A stretch of DNA of 64,000 nt from Rheum nobile (GCA_027886185.1 WOAB01000317.1:496001-560000); one strand, 5' to 3'. Shown: positions 26,111-39,843, counted from the stretch's first letter. Made by a program: numbers and translations. The notes: a model not told the origin generated them from the sequence alone.

Positions 26111-27430
26111 GGAATTCTTTGAACGCGCGCGGGAGAGGTTTTATTTCTGTTTATATAATTTGTTGTTCCTCTTTTGATGTTGGGGTAAATTTCTGTAACA
26201 ACCCACCGCCACTTCCGGTATACTAACGAAGGCGTACAAATTTAATATTCTAATTCGCATCCACATCGACGGACTAACGGCGGTTACCGGTTGAGGGAGT
26301 GAGAGTGAAATGATGCGAATTGGAATACAAAATTTGTAATCATAAGGAGTTAATTTGGGATTAACCAAAATATTGGGTACATTGCAGAAAATTAAAGTGA
26401 ATGGTATTTATAATTAGTTTTATGTCTGAAATAGTCTTTTGGTTTAGAAATGTGAATACAACGATAAGTTCTAGTTAATTTTAATTCGGCATGAAGTGAA
26501 TTTATAGGATAATCCACAGCCCGAAATATAAATCATCAAAATCATTCACCTTGATAAGAAATACTCTCTCCGTAAGTTTCTCTGTTAAGTTTTAATTGAC
26601 GTTCTAGTAAAATTTAGACAAAATAAAAAATTAATTATTTTTTAAGATTATTATTATAATTAGTAACTAATTATTTTTTTATTACTGTTCATGAAAGTTT
26701 ATAAAAATAAAAGAAAATAAAAAAAAAGTCTCTTCTTATTATGTTTATCTTAAAAATGAAAAAGTAATAAATAAAAAATTGAGAACCAAAAAAAAAAAAA
26801 ATTACTAAATAAGATGATAAATCTGAAAAAAATAGATAAAAAAAATCTAAAATGATAATTAAAACTTAACAAATGACTTAAACCTAGAACGTCAATTAAA
26901 ACTTAACGAATTTTTTTATATTTATAATATTTAATTAAGAAATTGATGATTTCCAACTACCGAACCAAAATATGAAAGAATATTCTAACTACTTCAAAAT
27001 CAGTTAAAACTTAAAATCAAACCAAACCAAAAATAAACCAATAACCATCAATTCAAAAATAACGATATTATTAAGACATGTTAATCTTTAATAAAGAAAT
27101 ATAGTCATAAAGACATCATTATAGTTACTGATATATTTAACTAAACTTATTATTAATCGGCTTTGTTAAATGGAATACTTGGAATTCTTACCTTTATCCC
27201 AAAAAAAAAAACTTATTATTATAATAAAATCAATTAAAATCTTATACTTAAATTTTTCACTTTCAGCCCCATCAATTCATGTTAAACTTCCATAAAAAAA
27301 AATTCATGTTAAACTGAAAATTGCCGTTTTCATTTCAATCTAGAGATCGAAAATGATCAAATTTCACGGCGCAGGTCACTGTGTTGATCACCATAGCAGT
27401 CAACTCCATTGACATAGCCCCTGCGTCGCC
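26111..27430. other. Spacer between GAUT1-like and SAP18 genes, holding one MITE
   Basis: AT-rich, with no gene seen apart from the inverted-repeat element at about 26564-26925. This is the region upstream of the minus-strand GAUT1-like gene and downstream of SAP18. Confidence 0.5.
26564..26925. mobile_element. Stowaway-like MITE with 24-bp internal inverted repeat
   Basis: The left end reads TA-CTCTCTCCGTAAG, close to the CTCCCTCCGT end of Tc1/mariner-type Stowaway MITEs. A 24-bp perfect inverted repeat, GTTAAGTTTTAATTGACGTT plus CTAG, lies at 26584-26607 and 26884-26907. The right terminus is degraded. The core is A/T-rich without coding capacity. A related copy is at about 54405-54703. 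Confidence 0.7.
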
Positions 27431-27727
27431 CAAAATTAACACTCCATTGGGCGGAGACAAATCATGAAGATGAAGTTAAAGATAGATACAATTGAGAACT
27501 TTCGAAGGAAGATATTCACTTGGGTTTGGGTACCAAACAGAAATGATAGGATAGGCACCTTGAGATGTCTTTTATCAAAATCCCAAAAAACAAGGACACC
27601 TACGCAGATAAGCCCTATTACCCAGCTCAAAGTTTTCCCAGCTTCTACAGTTTTACAAGGGTACAACCCTACGAGTAGTTGTTTGATCCATGCATCAGTA
27701 CATTGCAATGTCACACAAGCAATTTAC

Positions 27728-30700
27728 CTAGACAATCGATACGTCCAGGTAGTCACCCGTCTGCACAGAAAAGAGTCAAGTAACTACATGATGGCTACTC
27801 AGTAATAAATATTAACTTGAGTAGGGAACTACATGAATTAGCATACCTCAAAACCGAGATCACCTAATGACCTGTTATCATCCAGCTGCCTTCCATTTCC
27901 ATATGCAAAGGTTTCCCCTACCTTCCAAAGGGCAACAATAACTGAGTCAGTAATGCAACTATATGTGCAGGATTACATGTGTGGATGTGTACAGCTTAGT
28001 GAAACTACCTAGGATAGCTAGTTGGATACATATTCCATGTTCAAAGTACTATTTGCACATAGCTGAAGAGATACTAAACAAATACTACTTGCAATGCACA
28101 CTATATTTAATCACATAATCCTACTTCATATGAAGGAGCAGGCATATATCAAACTGCTCAATTGGCATATATCAACAGCAACAAAAATATATCCACCAGG
28201 GTATCCACTATATATCCCACATTGAGATGTCACACATAGTTAATATCCTGATTTGAATTGTTATAGTTTCCCTTGATTACCACATGGGACTCATAATATG
28301 GATTATTGGTGATCTAAGCCATGGTTACTGATCATCTCCTTAAAAGGTAAACTATAACCATTTCCCTTCTCATTTACAAACGGGCGATTAAGGATGATCC
28401 ACTTACAATTTCAAACTCACAAGGAAAATAGTTTGACAACACATTCAGTGAGGAGAACGTGAGAATAATACACCCACAGGTCATTTTGTGGTCAGCCCAC
28501 CAAATCCAAACAGGGCAGAGGCAGGCAAGCACAAGATCATGGTTTACTGATAATGCTTGTTCACAAGAAAAACTATACAGATATTTACGTCGGGGATGAA
28601 GTAAGAACATATACCCGTCTGACCACAAAACGGCCACGATTATCAGGATATACAAAAGCGAAGGACAGCCTTGAACCTCTTCTCCTAGCTTCTGGTGTAA
28701 CCTCCTTCACCTAGATATAATTCAAAAAGAATTACACATGTTTATAGCATAAATACTTCAACAATGCACCAAGATGAAAAAGCATACAAGCTGAGAAATA
28801 TCAGCTTTACGATCAGGAAAGAATAAACAGAAGATTGCACTCATAAAATCTCCTACAGAAATCATCTACACTCCCTAATACATATATATCTTAGGTTGGG
28901 CTTCCATATTTTAGTAAGACCCACTAATAGCCCTCTCTTCTTTCGTTTCATTCCAGACTCATATTTTGTCTTTCTTTCTAGTTTTCCAAAAACAGAAAAA
29001 GATCTTGTAAAAGGAAATGAATAAAATGGACAGCCAAAAAACTCGACTGTACACTCTAAAAAAGAAAGGAAGACATACAAATGTTGTATAATATAAAGCA
29101 AGCAGAGATCATACATGCATGCTTTTACACAACAAAGATAATAATAGACCAGTGAAATCTGTATATATGCTACATGGCTTGAAAAATTACAGACTGCACA
29201 TGTGATCAGAATTCAGAACTAGGGTCATGACTCATGCATAGTGAGCAGCAGGCTTTTAGTCTCCGGCATATACAAAACCCTCACTTACCAGGTCAGTTAA
29301 TTCACGGAGTGTAGCATCTTTCCATGTGTAGATTTGAAACTCGTTCTTGGGCTCTTTGCCTCTTACTGCAAAGTCTTCCATCACATGATGGCCTCCAACC
29401 TGAAAGATGTAATATATTTTCCATGTTAGATTGAGTTCCTTTTTTCACTGAAAAGAATTACTATTCAAGCCGGTAATTGTTAGAACCCCAGACAATTCAA
29501 TTGATTTGGAACTTCAATTTGCAGCATAGAGAGGATTGAGCAAACAAAAGAAAATTACTATCCAAGCTGGTAAAAAATAAAAAAGAAGAGCAATAGAACA
29601 TCTCTTTTTCCAATAGTAAGAGACATGAAACCATAAAAAATTCCAGGAATGCTTTCAGAATGTTGTAAGAAGCCAAAATTATGACTGCTACCATAGAGCA
29701 AACAAAAAACTTCAAATGTTGATGCATCACAAATTTACAGAAAAAGCACACAAAACACAAGTTTCTCTATGTTATAGAAATATGGCTTATTCCAAAAACA
29801 TTAACTACTAACTAAGACCTAAAACATTGAGGTCTATATATAGCATATTCCTCATCCTGACCCTCATCAGAGCAACCAACGTCATAGATGGAAAGAAGAA
29901 TGACCAATATAACAAGATCTGATGACTCAAGAGGATGATTTTGCAACAAAAAACATGTATTTTCATAGAGCCACCTACCTAGGGAGTAGAGACCAATGAA
30001 AAGTATATATGGGATAATGACAGGAAGAACATTAAAAAAGCTCTGAGCTAAAGCTGGGATAATGACAGGAAGAATAAGAGCAGTCATTCTCAACTCTCGA
30101 GACTAGCAAGAGCAGTATCAAGTCTCTTGCACTTGTACATTATTTGAACCAGTGACACAAACAATAGCTGTGAAGCATCTCCCAATGACATGTTAATGAA
30201 AGGAAAGGGACAGGAGCACTCAGTCAGCAGCATATAAAAATAAGGTAGAACTGAGCATGGATAAAAACAGGCAACAGTAAACAAAATATACAAGATGCTA
30301 AATGGGATCACATACCTTAGTGAAGACCCGAAGCAACAATGGACAAGTCTGCATCAAGAACAAAGTATCACTCACATGGTAAGCAAAGATCAATTCAATG
30401 AAATACCATCTGAAGTTTCAGACAGAAATGTAAGTATTGTCGTAACTAAGATTTCAATCTCAACATCAATAATAGAACACAATAAACTTCAGACAAAACC
30501 CTAAATCAGAGTACCGAGATTCTAGCATCTACGTTCAATAGAAGTTCACAGCACATGCTAGCCAAGAGAAAACCCTAAAAATACCATGCGCGCAATTGAT
30601 GGTTTCTCCTTGTCCATATAAACCGCAGAGAGACCGTCAAGTATAATCGTACTCTAGAAGACAAAACTTCGTACACAAACGCCTCAAGCGATTGCTGCGA

Positions 30701-30944
30701 TTCAAACATCCTAAAATACAAACCCTAGAAACATCAAAACAGAGCTGATATGCTAACCAAACGAAAGCAAAAAAGGGGTTCCATAGAACAGAACCTTCTC
30801 GCGATCAACAACCGTCTGGAGCCTCGGCGCCGACAACGGAGGTGGCGGGGGAAGTCTTATCGGCGGCCCCGGTGGCGGGGGAAGTCTCATCGGCGGCCCC
30901 GGTAGCGGGGGAAGTCTCTCTCCTCTTCTGTTCGCTGCAGCCAT
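27728..30944 (-). CDS. SAP18: SAP18, histone deacetylase/ASAP complex subunit
   Basis: Exons on the minus strand: 30944-30795, 30348-30316, 29399-29289, 28710-28615, 27921-27847 and 27760-27728, giving 165 residues (Arabidopsis SAP18 is 152). After a Pro/Arg-rich N-terminus (residues 1-45, with a duplicated RLPPPPGPPIRLPPP-type unit) comes VDREK-TCPLLLRVFTK, then EDFAVRGKEPKNEFQIYTWK, LRELTDLVKEV, RLSFAFVYPDNRGRF, VGETFAYGNG and the end GDYLDVSIV. This is the whole ubiquitin-like SAP18 fold. SAP18 links Sin3-type deacetylases to DNA-bound repressors and is also in the ASAP RNA-processing complex with SR45 and Acinus. All six exons join in phase 0. The last residues (SIV) differ slightly from the usual AIY end. 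Confidence 0.94.
30830..30910 (-). repeat. In-frame 36-bp tandem repeat in SAP18 exon 1
   Basis: The unit GGTGGCGGGGGAAGTCT(T/C)ATCGGCGGCCCC occurs as near-identical tandem copies, with a third partial copy. It encodes repeated RLPPPPGPP segments in the disordered N-terminus. This expansion explains most of the extra length over Arabidopsis SAP18. Confidence 0.75.
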
Positions 30945-32475
30945 TCCCGCCCTTTTCTTTGTCCTCTCTCCCTAAAATTTTACGCTGAAATAATGAAATT
31001 CGTAGCGTTGGGTACTTCGGTAAAACCTGCGATTTCTTGAAGTCTGGAACGTGGGTTACTATATGGGCTGGGCTAAACGCCTACCGAATTGAGAAAACGA
31101 ACTGCATCAAATAAATTTTGAGAAAATTGGACGCGAAGGTCCTTTAAGAGAAAAAAATAACAAATTTAGACTCATTTTTTTTTTAATTGCAAATATAACC
31201 CCCTATTACTATATATATGGCCCAAAGAGGAGTGAAAGTATTTTTTTATGATTTAGGACGTAGGATTTAGGGGTTTTTAAAGACTTAGGGGGTCAAGGAG
31301 CTAATTTATTTAATTAGGAGTCCAAACTTGTTATTTAACCCCCTTAAGGGGTCAAAAATCCTAAGGATCGAATAATTTTTTAGTATGCATACCCAATTAT
31401 TGATCGAACAAAAATACCCTCTTATAAATTATTATTTTTATCAAGAATTTAAAACATATGTATACGAAATGCATACATGTACAAGTTTTTAGAATTTGAA
31501 ATTTCTTTAACTGTAAATTTAAAATTTTAAAAAAACGGTTATACTTTTTAAAGGATCAGTCATAGTCATATGCATTGCGTAGAAGTATGCTTAGTCCATT
31601 TTAAAAAACAAAATTTAATAAAATGGCCAAGGTTAAGTCATACTTCTAAGCATAGAAGTATGCTTGCTTCATTTTAAAAAAAATTAAAATTGTTAAATGG
31701 CTAAATAAAATTCTACCATTAAAAAAAAAATCGACTGTTATCGGATAACTGAAAAACGAACAACACACTACTACTCAACGTGTAGTAGTATGCATACTAC
31801 TACGCATTTAGTAGTAATATATGCTGTCTGTTTTTCACTTTTCTGATATTTTAATTTTTTAAGAAAATTCTAGCATTCCGTATGCATATGAAGGGTACAT
31901 TTATAATAAAGTTACGGGTATGAATATGAATCCCGTCAAATAAAAGGTTGATAAACAAACAACCCCAAACTTTGTACTGAGCGAAGACGATAGATTCCAA
32001 CGAGTTTAAATTGCTATGAAACTCGAAGGATGTGTTTTAAGCACCAATATGGTAAGTTGTTCTTCATAATTTTTCATAATGCCACGAATTTGTTGCAAGG
32101 GCTGATTTTAGTTTTTTATTTAACTGAGTCATTGACATTTTTAATAATATTTTTTAATTAAAGAGAAGAACAAAAACCAATAATAAGCCAAGAAATTCCA
32201 TAAGGTATTGGTGAATGGTGAGTATGACACGGGCTGGCAGCAAACCATAACTAAAAATACAGCAGATGATAATTCCAAGTTTCCAGATGTGCAAAACATT
32301 ATCTAGGATTTGCAACACAAAAGGAAGCTGGTGTACAATTTGAACAAACCCAGACCAGAAGACCATCAAAGCACAACATTGTTACAAAAGCACAATCACC
32401 TGTTATATTCACTCAAAAGAATCACTGCAAGCAAACCCTTCCAACCCCACTGTAAAAGTTTAAGCTCCAAACAAA
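30945..32475. other. Spacer between SAP18 and the CLB1/SYT7-like gene
   Basis: No gene is seen. It holds the SAP18 promoter side (30945-31100) and an AT-rich element with several hairpins (about 31200-31950). Confidence 0.5.
31380..31930. repeat. Hairpin-rich inverted-repeat element
   Basis: Several nested inverted repeats share one region. CATACTTCTA-AGCA-TAGAAGTATG is a perfect 10-bp stem at 31639-31662. A perfect 22-bp palindrome centred on TATGCATA lies at 31782-31803. The sequence around it forms an imperfect stem of about 50 bp per arm (31739-31849, with GAAAAAC matching GTTTTTC). Outer parts (ATGCATACCC near 31388 and GGGTATGAAT near 31916) also pair. A roughly 50-bp unit TAGAAGTATGCTT...CATTTTAAAAAA is tandemly repeated at 31579 and 31653. 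No coding capacity. Possibly a MITE; no target duplication was found. Confidence 0.6.
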
Positions 32476-35400
32476 CTAGAGTTGTTTCTCCCCGTCGCCG
32501 CTTTCTGGAGCTGCGGGGTTCACAGGCGTGGTGGACCCGCTCCTGCGGTACGCACCAGAGTGGCCCGTGAAAGTCCGGCCCATGAACTTCCCGGCTTTGC
32601 TGAGGCCACTGCCCACGGTCCCTGCAAGGCTCATCCCGGCCCCAATGCCAGACCCTGCAAGATTGATCCCGGCTCCAAGGCCTGACCCCACAAGGTTGGC
32701 TCCGGCTCCAAAACCCGTCCCCACCAATCCAGCTGCTCCTTCTAGTGCATCCATTGTACTCCCTATGACTCCAGCATCTTTAAGCTTTTGCCTCGCCTCT
32801 AATATCTTCTTTTCTGCTTCAATAGCGGCATCTTGCTCTTCTTTGCTGAATGCGTGGTAGAGTACCTGGAAGAATCAAAGACAATACCATAAAACCGCAA
32901 CCAATTACTGTTTTTCAAGTGGAAGATTTTAAGTTTGGAGAACTCCTACAGCCACAATATGTAACACCATGACGAAAAGTGATAGGGAAACAAAAGTATC
33001 CATTTCGATTTGCATATCAATGACAGAGTGGGGGGAAAGGAATGGTCTACCTTTACTGTTATAGATCCTCTGTCCTTTTTATCCTTCACTTTTGTCATGT
33101 CAAGAGCTGGTAGCAATCTCAGTTCAACCTCCTTAGGAGTTTCAGCTTCCAAATCGAGGAGAGACAGTTTTGCAATGCCCATTTTCTTGTCTTGCCCGAT
33201 ATCTTGGTCAAATACCTGCATGGACAGCAACCATCATTCAGCAACTGACTTGGCAGGAAAGGGTTTTCACTTTTCATCAAGTTTGAAGAAAGAAGACCAT
33301 CATTTGTAAAATATACAAGTTCAAACACACAAGGTAGCAAAAAGGGTTCCAGGAACACGAATATCTTGATCAAATACCTGCATGGACAGCAACCATCAAT
33401 TGGCAGGAAAAGGGTTTTACATCAAGTTCGAAGAAATAAGACCATCAATTGTAATATGTATACAATTTCAAACACACAAGGTAGCAAAAAGGGTTCCTGG
33501 AACCTGAAACAACATAGTATACTAGAACATCCTACTCTTGTCACCTCTGTAATTAGCATAAAAATGCTCTAAGACATTACAAGTGAGTACTCAACATACC
33601 ATTCAAAAATTATAAGATGCCATAACATATTTAAGGATCAAGTACCTCAAGTATAAGTGACTGAGTCTCCTTATCCTCTGCAATCAGATCATACGTTTCA
33701 TTCCAGACAGGGTTTAGGTTATCTTGGATGACCTTGGTTTTAACCTTAAAAAGCGGTCGAATGTACAGAACAGTGTACGGATCAGATTTTCCAACAAATT
33801 CCTGATTCTTCAGATCATTGCCTTTGACAACTGTCACAGTCAACTTCCCTTGGGGTTTAAGCTCCAAATCACTGCATATGACCCAAAGAAAAAGGAGGGG
33901 GGAAAAATAATTACAAGTATACGATTCATACAGATATATAATTACTGAGTTCTAGATAATGATGGCAGTATTAACACAGCAAATATATTCTTCCTGAACA
34001 ATGTTTGAACACATCAGATGCTTCCAAGTTAGCTTAATTGGAGGGTTTATGCCCAAGATTATTGCAACTTTCTAAAATTTGAACTGTATAAAGTGACTTC
34101 ATCAGCATGGAAAATTGGGTAACTCATAAAAATAAACGTAGTATAGCACCTTGTATCCACTGCAACGCCAATTGGGACAACAATTCTGTGGGGCCATTGA
34201 AGTGTATCTGTCACGATAGAGTCTACAGTATCCTTCAAGATAAAAGTCCACATTATGCATATGGTTTGTAATCAACCATAAGCACATAAACTGATAAACA
34301 GAATGACTTAAAGTTGAAAAGACTTACATCAATCATATCTGAGATCCCAGGAATAGCTGTTAAGCTTCCACCGACAGCTTTCAGAGTGTAGTCGATTCGA
34401 GGCTTTGGCTGCAGTGATTAAAAATGAACATTCATTGTTTAAGGTACCGTTAGTCATTATGCACTACAAACAAAATAATTCCAACTGAACTGGTTTCATT
34501 AGCAGTGCATTCAAAAAATGAAGACCACATACATGCCATAGAAGACAGGGAATTTCAGTATTCAAGTTTGGATTTAAAGACCTGCTTCATGAAATTCAAC
34601 ATGTCTAAAATGACAACATCTTTACTCTTTAGAGAATGCTAATTTGTTATCCAAAGAATCAAATATTGCAGCTATCAGCAATGAAAACATAACAACATTT
34701 CTTCAGAAATCAACTCATTCATCTTCACTGATTGTCAAATATAATTAAAATATTGATCAATATATCAAGTACTATATAGTATAATTTACTAAATATTCAG
34801 ATCTATTCTTTGTTTCTCTTCAGCAACTTTCACCAAGAATCTTCAGCATATGTGTACTGTGTACATTGCAAATTAGAATCGAGATTACAGTAACTCTTTT
34901 CTTAGCAAGTAGATCATATATGATACAGTGACAAGTCTCGCATATAGTGAAAAATACCTCAGATAGTAGAGCAACAACAACAGCAGATATGCAGGGAATC
35001 TCCTCAGCTAATTGGAATATAACACGAATCACAGTGAATACTTTAAGATCCTTTAACTGCACTTTGACAAAGACAACTTGATTTAGAGTTTAGACTATAA
35101 ATCAAATTGTTAAAACTTGGTATGTCCACAACCCCTTGTGACTTAAAAGCCAACCTGAATGGGAATAGAAGCGACATGTGCAGCTTGAACAGCTAAGATG
35201 ATACTTGGATTCCCGCCCCATCTAAAGTCAATATCCATGATGATTTGACTTTGCTTTATGCTTTGAACTCGAATACCTGAGCCAATTCAGGAATTCATTA
35301 ATTGTACATGAAGCTAGATATGCAAAATTAGATGTTTGTGAGTAAAGAAGAGTGCTGATGAGCAGGAAAAAGGGAACTTATTGATACACTAGGGCAATAA

Positions 35401-38400
35401 AATACTTCAAGGCAAATTGCAGCATAAGAAACCACAACAGTGGTATGAAAACCGAGTAAATCTTACTTTTCCAGTATTCAATTTTCGTATGGGCAGACTG
35501 GTCCTTGAACTAGCAAGAAGTTCAATCATGCTAGATTTAAGTAACTTCAACTTCCAATTTGAGGAGTTCATGATGTCACCAGAAACTACACATGTTCTAG
35601 TATTTAAGCACTAAATAAGAATTTGTATGATTAGTTAATTTTCAAGGAAATTAACAATAAACAAAATATTTATTAATTGATTACTCATAATGAATAATTT
35701 ATTATGTATAGAGGTAACTCGGGCAAGGGATTGAGTTCAAACAAATTTTATCACCAAAACATACTTCATTCTGCTGCAGCCCTCGGACCATATATTTTCA
35801 GTTAATCCCACAAGAAAGAGAGATAAGGATTACCCTCAATTTTTGGGGCCACTGTCCCAAGAGTCAATTTGCTAAATTTCAGTGAAGAAATTCCTGCAGG
35901 TCGATATTGTTCCAGAACAGGTTCAACTGATTCCCTTATTACCAGTTCAGCTGCCTGAGATTGCATTAATAACAAAGTATTCAAATTAGAGAAGCTGTGA
36001 ACAATTGGCAATATTCACTTACATTGTTTCACAAGCAAAATGAGTGGAAGGAGTAAATGTGGCCAAGTGTAATATCAGATTGGAAGAGAAAAACCGAGCA
36101 TGACCTAGTAAACATTACCATTAACCAGAAAGCTGATCAAAACCTATACTGGTATCAGTAATGAGATTGGTAGCAATTAGAAACTTAGAACAATTAGGTT
36201 ACTCATGGAAAGAAATCCATACTGCAACAAGACAGGTAACAGTGACCATGTTAACAATAGCCAATTGGAATTTGGAATTTGCTATTTTCTATCATAATAT
36301 TGAATAAGAGTAATTGGCAGAAGGAAGAGTAAAATTTCCAACAGGGATGCATAGTTCTAGAGATCTTATGTCGTCACTGTTAAATTTTCAAGTCTGAGAA
36401 TCAAGGCAATTCAGCTAGTAAAGAAACTTATCACATATTGTACAGAAATAGAGCACAGAACATACTCCACTTTTCTAACCCTTATCATACTTCACAGTGC
36501 TAACAAATATTAAGAAGCTTGAAGTAGTTTTCAAATTTTCTTTATGTAGGCTGTAGCATAGTGTGTGAAGAGAAACAGAACTTACATCAGCAACATATGG
36601 CCACAATTTGCTCAGTTCTTTGTTAAGCCATTTGACCTGAAAAGATAGCAAGAAAGTTAAGATAACACACAACTTTCCAATGTCATTTACTCATTCAGGT
36701 GGAAATTCAGCCTAAGCATGTCGCTAGTGGTAACTAATAGAAACCGTACTTAAGTTCATGCATGCTTACTTTCAGCAATTGTGTCTACATAGAACAAAAG
36801 GTAAACACATGAAAAATAGATTTGTTTCATTTTAGTCCACCTACAGTTTAACACTCTCCTCTGTGCTGTGGGGAAAAAGTACTTTTCATCTATCTATCAG
36901 TTTGACTCTGTCATCTCAGGAGTCCTTATCTACCAATTTTCCAAAGTTCAACAAATTCTCGTTACCCACCCAATCCCCAAAATATGGAAATATGAGACAG
37001 TTATTACTGCACTAAAATTTACATGGTTTGAACTTTGGACTCACTAAATCAAGAATTTAGCTAATCAAAGATCACTTGGGGGTAATTAAGATAGTGTTAA
37101 ATGAAAAGGATGTACAAAAGTCTAAAGAATACAAAGCAAAAAGATAAGTAAAACATCTTGAAGGTAGCAAACCTGTTCATAAACAGGGAAAGATATCCAC
37201 TCGGGAAAAGTATCACCACAAATTTTCTTCAGATCATCTCTATTAAGAGAGGCTAGGAGCTTTATGTCAACAGCCTGCATCAAACCCCAACAAAAAAGAG
37301 ACAATAAAAGCATGGTAAACTAATGTATTCTGACAAGCCAATTTGCTATGCCCGAAAAGTGATAAGTAAAAATGCCTGCCGACTTCCTAAGGTACATTAC
37401 TGAATATAAACAACACTTAATGATGAAGGTATCCAATAAATACATGCATAAAACTCTTGCCTAATAACTTAATTGAGATTCAGCTAATGGATTAATGATT
37501 TAGGGGCTAGGACAAATATGCCTACACAACGTATAATGGCCTTATTTTTTCCATTCCTTCTGTAATTCAATTTATGCAGGCATCAGAAGTGGGAGAAGAA
37601 CAAGTTCCCCTTGGGAACCTAACCAAGGAAAGCCACTCCTAGCAACGGAAATAACATCAAATAATCTGTCAAAATAAGTGGTAGCAACTAGCAAGCTACC
37701 CCTCCAAAATAGACAGCTTGAGCTGGTCAGTGCACAAACTGCACAGTACTTGTTCTGCTACAACACAAAGAATAACAAATCTATCTGAATAACTTCTCCC
37801 ACGTTAAAGTTCCTACAGTCTACACTGACACTGTTTCAGATTACATCCATTCATTTGACCCATTGTACAACTATTCCAAGAGATACTGAACATATCTTGA
37901 TGGACTACCTCATTACATCAAAGCTGAAACAAAATTTCGAATATTCATGAGCTCTCCCGGGTGAAATGATCCAAAGGTCATGCCCAGGCCCAAGCAAAGT
38001 GATCTCACAAGTCTGAAATCATACATGTGGCTTCAAGCTTTTCGAATGAATTGTTTCTCCACATAACACTCTTGATAAATTTGAATTGTTTCCCCCTTTC
38101 TCATTACATATACTAAAACTAAATAGCATATGCTGCAATAAGACCGCAAAAGTTTCAATAAATCCAAACATTATCGCATATCTATACTTTCCCTGTCCCT
38201 TGATATATATATATTCATGAAAACCGAATGACAACTACAATAAATCAATGACAAAGTACTCACAGAAGACTTAATTCAAGCAAAGATAAACCCTAAAAGG
38301 AAAATATTAGCAAAAAAGTAGCAGCGGAACTTGCTTGCGAAGCATACCTTGGAAACACGTTTGCTGCTCCGATACTGCATCATCCGATGCCATCCGGCCA

Positions 38401-38452
38401 TCACCACAACTCCGAAGAGCATCCCCATCACAATTCCAGAAATTAAACCCAT
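32476..38452 (-). CDS. CLB1: CLB1/SYT7-like SMP- and C2-domain membrane contact protein
   Basis: Eleven exons on the minus strand: 38452-38348, 37274-37173, 36636-36586, 35954-35834, 35276-35155, 35056-34958, 34408-34328, 34232-34150, 33871-33646, 33215-33051 and 32865-32476. They give 514 residues (Arabidopsis CLB1/SYT7 is about 510). An N-terminal membrane anchor spans about 3-21 (MGLISGIVMGMLFGVVVMAG). The SMP lipid-transfer domain spans about 68-250 (VEPVLEQYRPAGISSLKFSK, RIDYTLKAVGGSL, WPHRIVVPIG). One C2 domain spans about 257-370 with calcium-loop acidic residues (GKSDPYTV, NLNPVWNETY, FDQDIGQDKK). A Gly-rich repeated tail (GSGLGAGINLAG types, about 430-475) ends STPVNPAAPESGDGEKQL. 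Family members tether ER to plasma membrane and bind lipid in a calcium-dependent way. The start was chosen by family match; a longer in-frame ATG exists at 38476. Confidence 0.93.
33199..33504 (-). repeat. Tandem duplication of the exon 10 acceptor region of the CLB1-like gene
   Basis: Sequence 33199-33356, which includes the true acceptor and the first codons of exon 10 (VFDQDI), is repeated at 33361-33504 inside the intron upstream of it. Both copies have CCATGCAG before GTATTTGA(C/T)CAAGATAT. The intronic copy drifts after DQDI. A cryptic acceptor is thus presented 160 bp before the real one. Confidence 0.85.
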
Positions 38453-39843
38453 AGTTTCTCCTAATTTCTTCCTCAAGCTTCAACGCCGATTCTGCTAATA
38501 ACAAAGAGGCAAAAGACCTAGAAATTACCTTCCTCAAGCAAAACTAAAATCCTACAGAAAAAAAAATGGAGAGCAGGTGAAGGAGATCACAGAAAGATAT
38601 ACATTGAACAGGAAGTAACGGATCAAGAAGATAAGAATAATGGAATTGAACTGGCGAGGACTACAACGCAAGAAACCACTTTCTCTTTCTAGCTTTAATT
38701 CGTGACTGCAATAACTACCAATCTCCCTTTTTAATCTCTCTCAAAGCAAATTACTCGAAGGAAAAACGTCTCTCCCTGAAGCTTAGATGACATCCGTCAC
38801 AGGGAAGCCATTGAAACTGATCTTACCAAGTCCTTGATTTTTCTTTTGTCTAGTTGTTAACTGCTACCCAAAAAATCTCCTTCCCTTGTATTTTGTCCTA
38901 AAACTGCCATTTGCTCACACAAAATGAAAAGAAAAAAAGGTGAAAAATCGAGGAATTATAATTTTGAAGTTTTTTTTGATGAAATAATTTTGAAGTTGAA
39001 ACGCCAAATTATATAAAATAATTAAAATGACATGGCTTTTGGGCATTACTGTGTTGGATTTTAAAGGATAAAATGGAAATATTAGTAGAAAAATTAAACT
39101 CTCTTGGTACTATTCGACATTTTATTTTATTTTAGTTCAATGTCTTAAAAGGAATGGTTTAGATATTATCTTTAACAATGCATTTTCATTTTCGTATACG
39201 CCATGTATAAGTGTTTAACATTTTAGTTCAAATTGAAACTTAAAAATCACCCGAGATCCGAATTGAATTGAAACCGTCTGAGGTCGGCTTTGGTTATGAT
39301 TCATGATTTAATAGAACCGGTTTGAAAGCGACAATTTTGATAATTCTATCAATTTTTAAACCGTTGGTTCCAAATCGATTAGAATATAAAACCAGAACAA
39401 ACATCGGCCAAATCCAATTCCAGTTCATAGTTTTTGGAAATATCTCTATTCATGTGGGGTTGTGCTTTCTAGATTAGCCTTTCGAACACTCAAAACAGAT
39501 TTGAAAATGACATTTTATTGTCTTGCTAACTAAAATAATGTCATTCAAAATAAAACTCAACAATATTATTTCGTTTCTAACAGAAATTCCCATAGTTCAA
39601 TATCAAATAATCATTTCACTTGCAAATATTGATCAAAACAATAGTCAGACAATAAGCAAGTCTGAACTAATCTCTTTACTTAATAGAAAAACCTAATAAA
39701 TAAAAAATACAAACGCATATAAATTGAACCATTTTACCTAAAAAACGTATATAGGTTGAACCAATTGGTCGAATCAAAACTGTAAATTGTATTTGTATAG
39801 TATTTATTTATGGACGCGGTTCGGGTACGAAAGACTGTTAAAA
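38453..39843. other. 5' flank of the CLB1-like gene and spacer
   Basis: The first 300 bp (to about 38760) are mixed CT/GA-rich and probably hold the 5' UTR and core promoter of the minus-strand gene. From 38900 to the fold-back element the DNA is AT-rich, with no gene seen. Confidence 0.4.
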
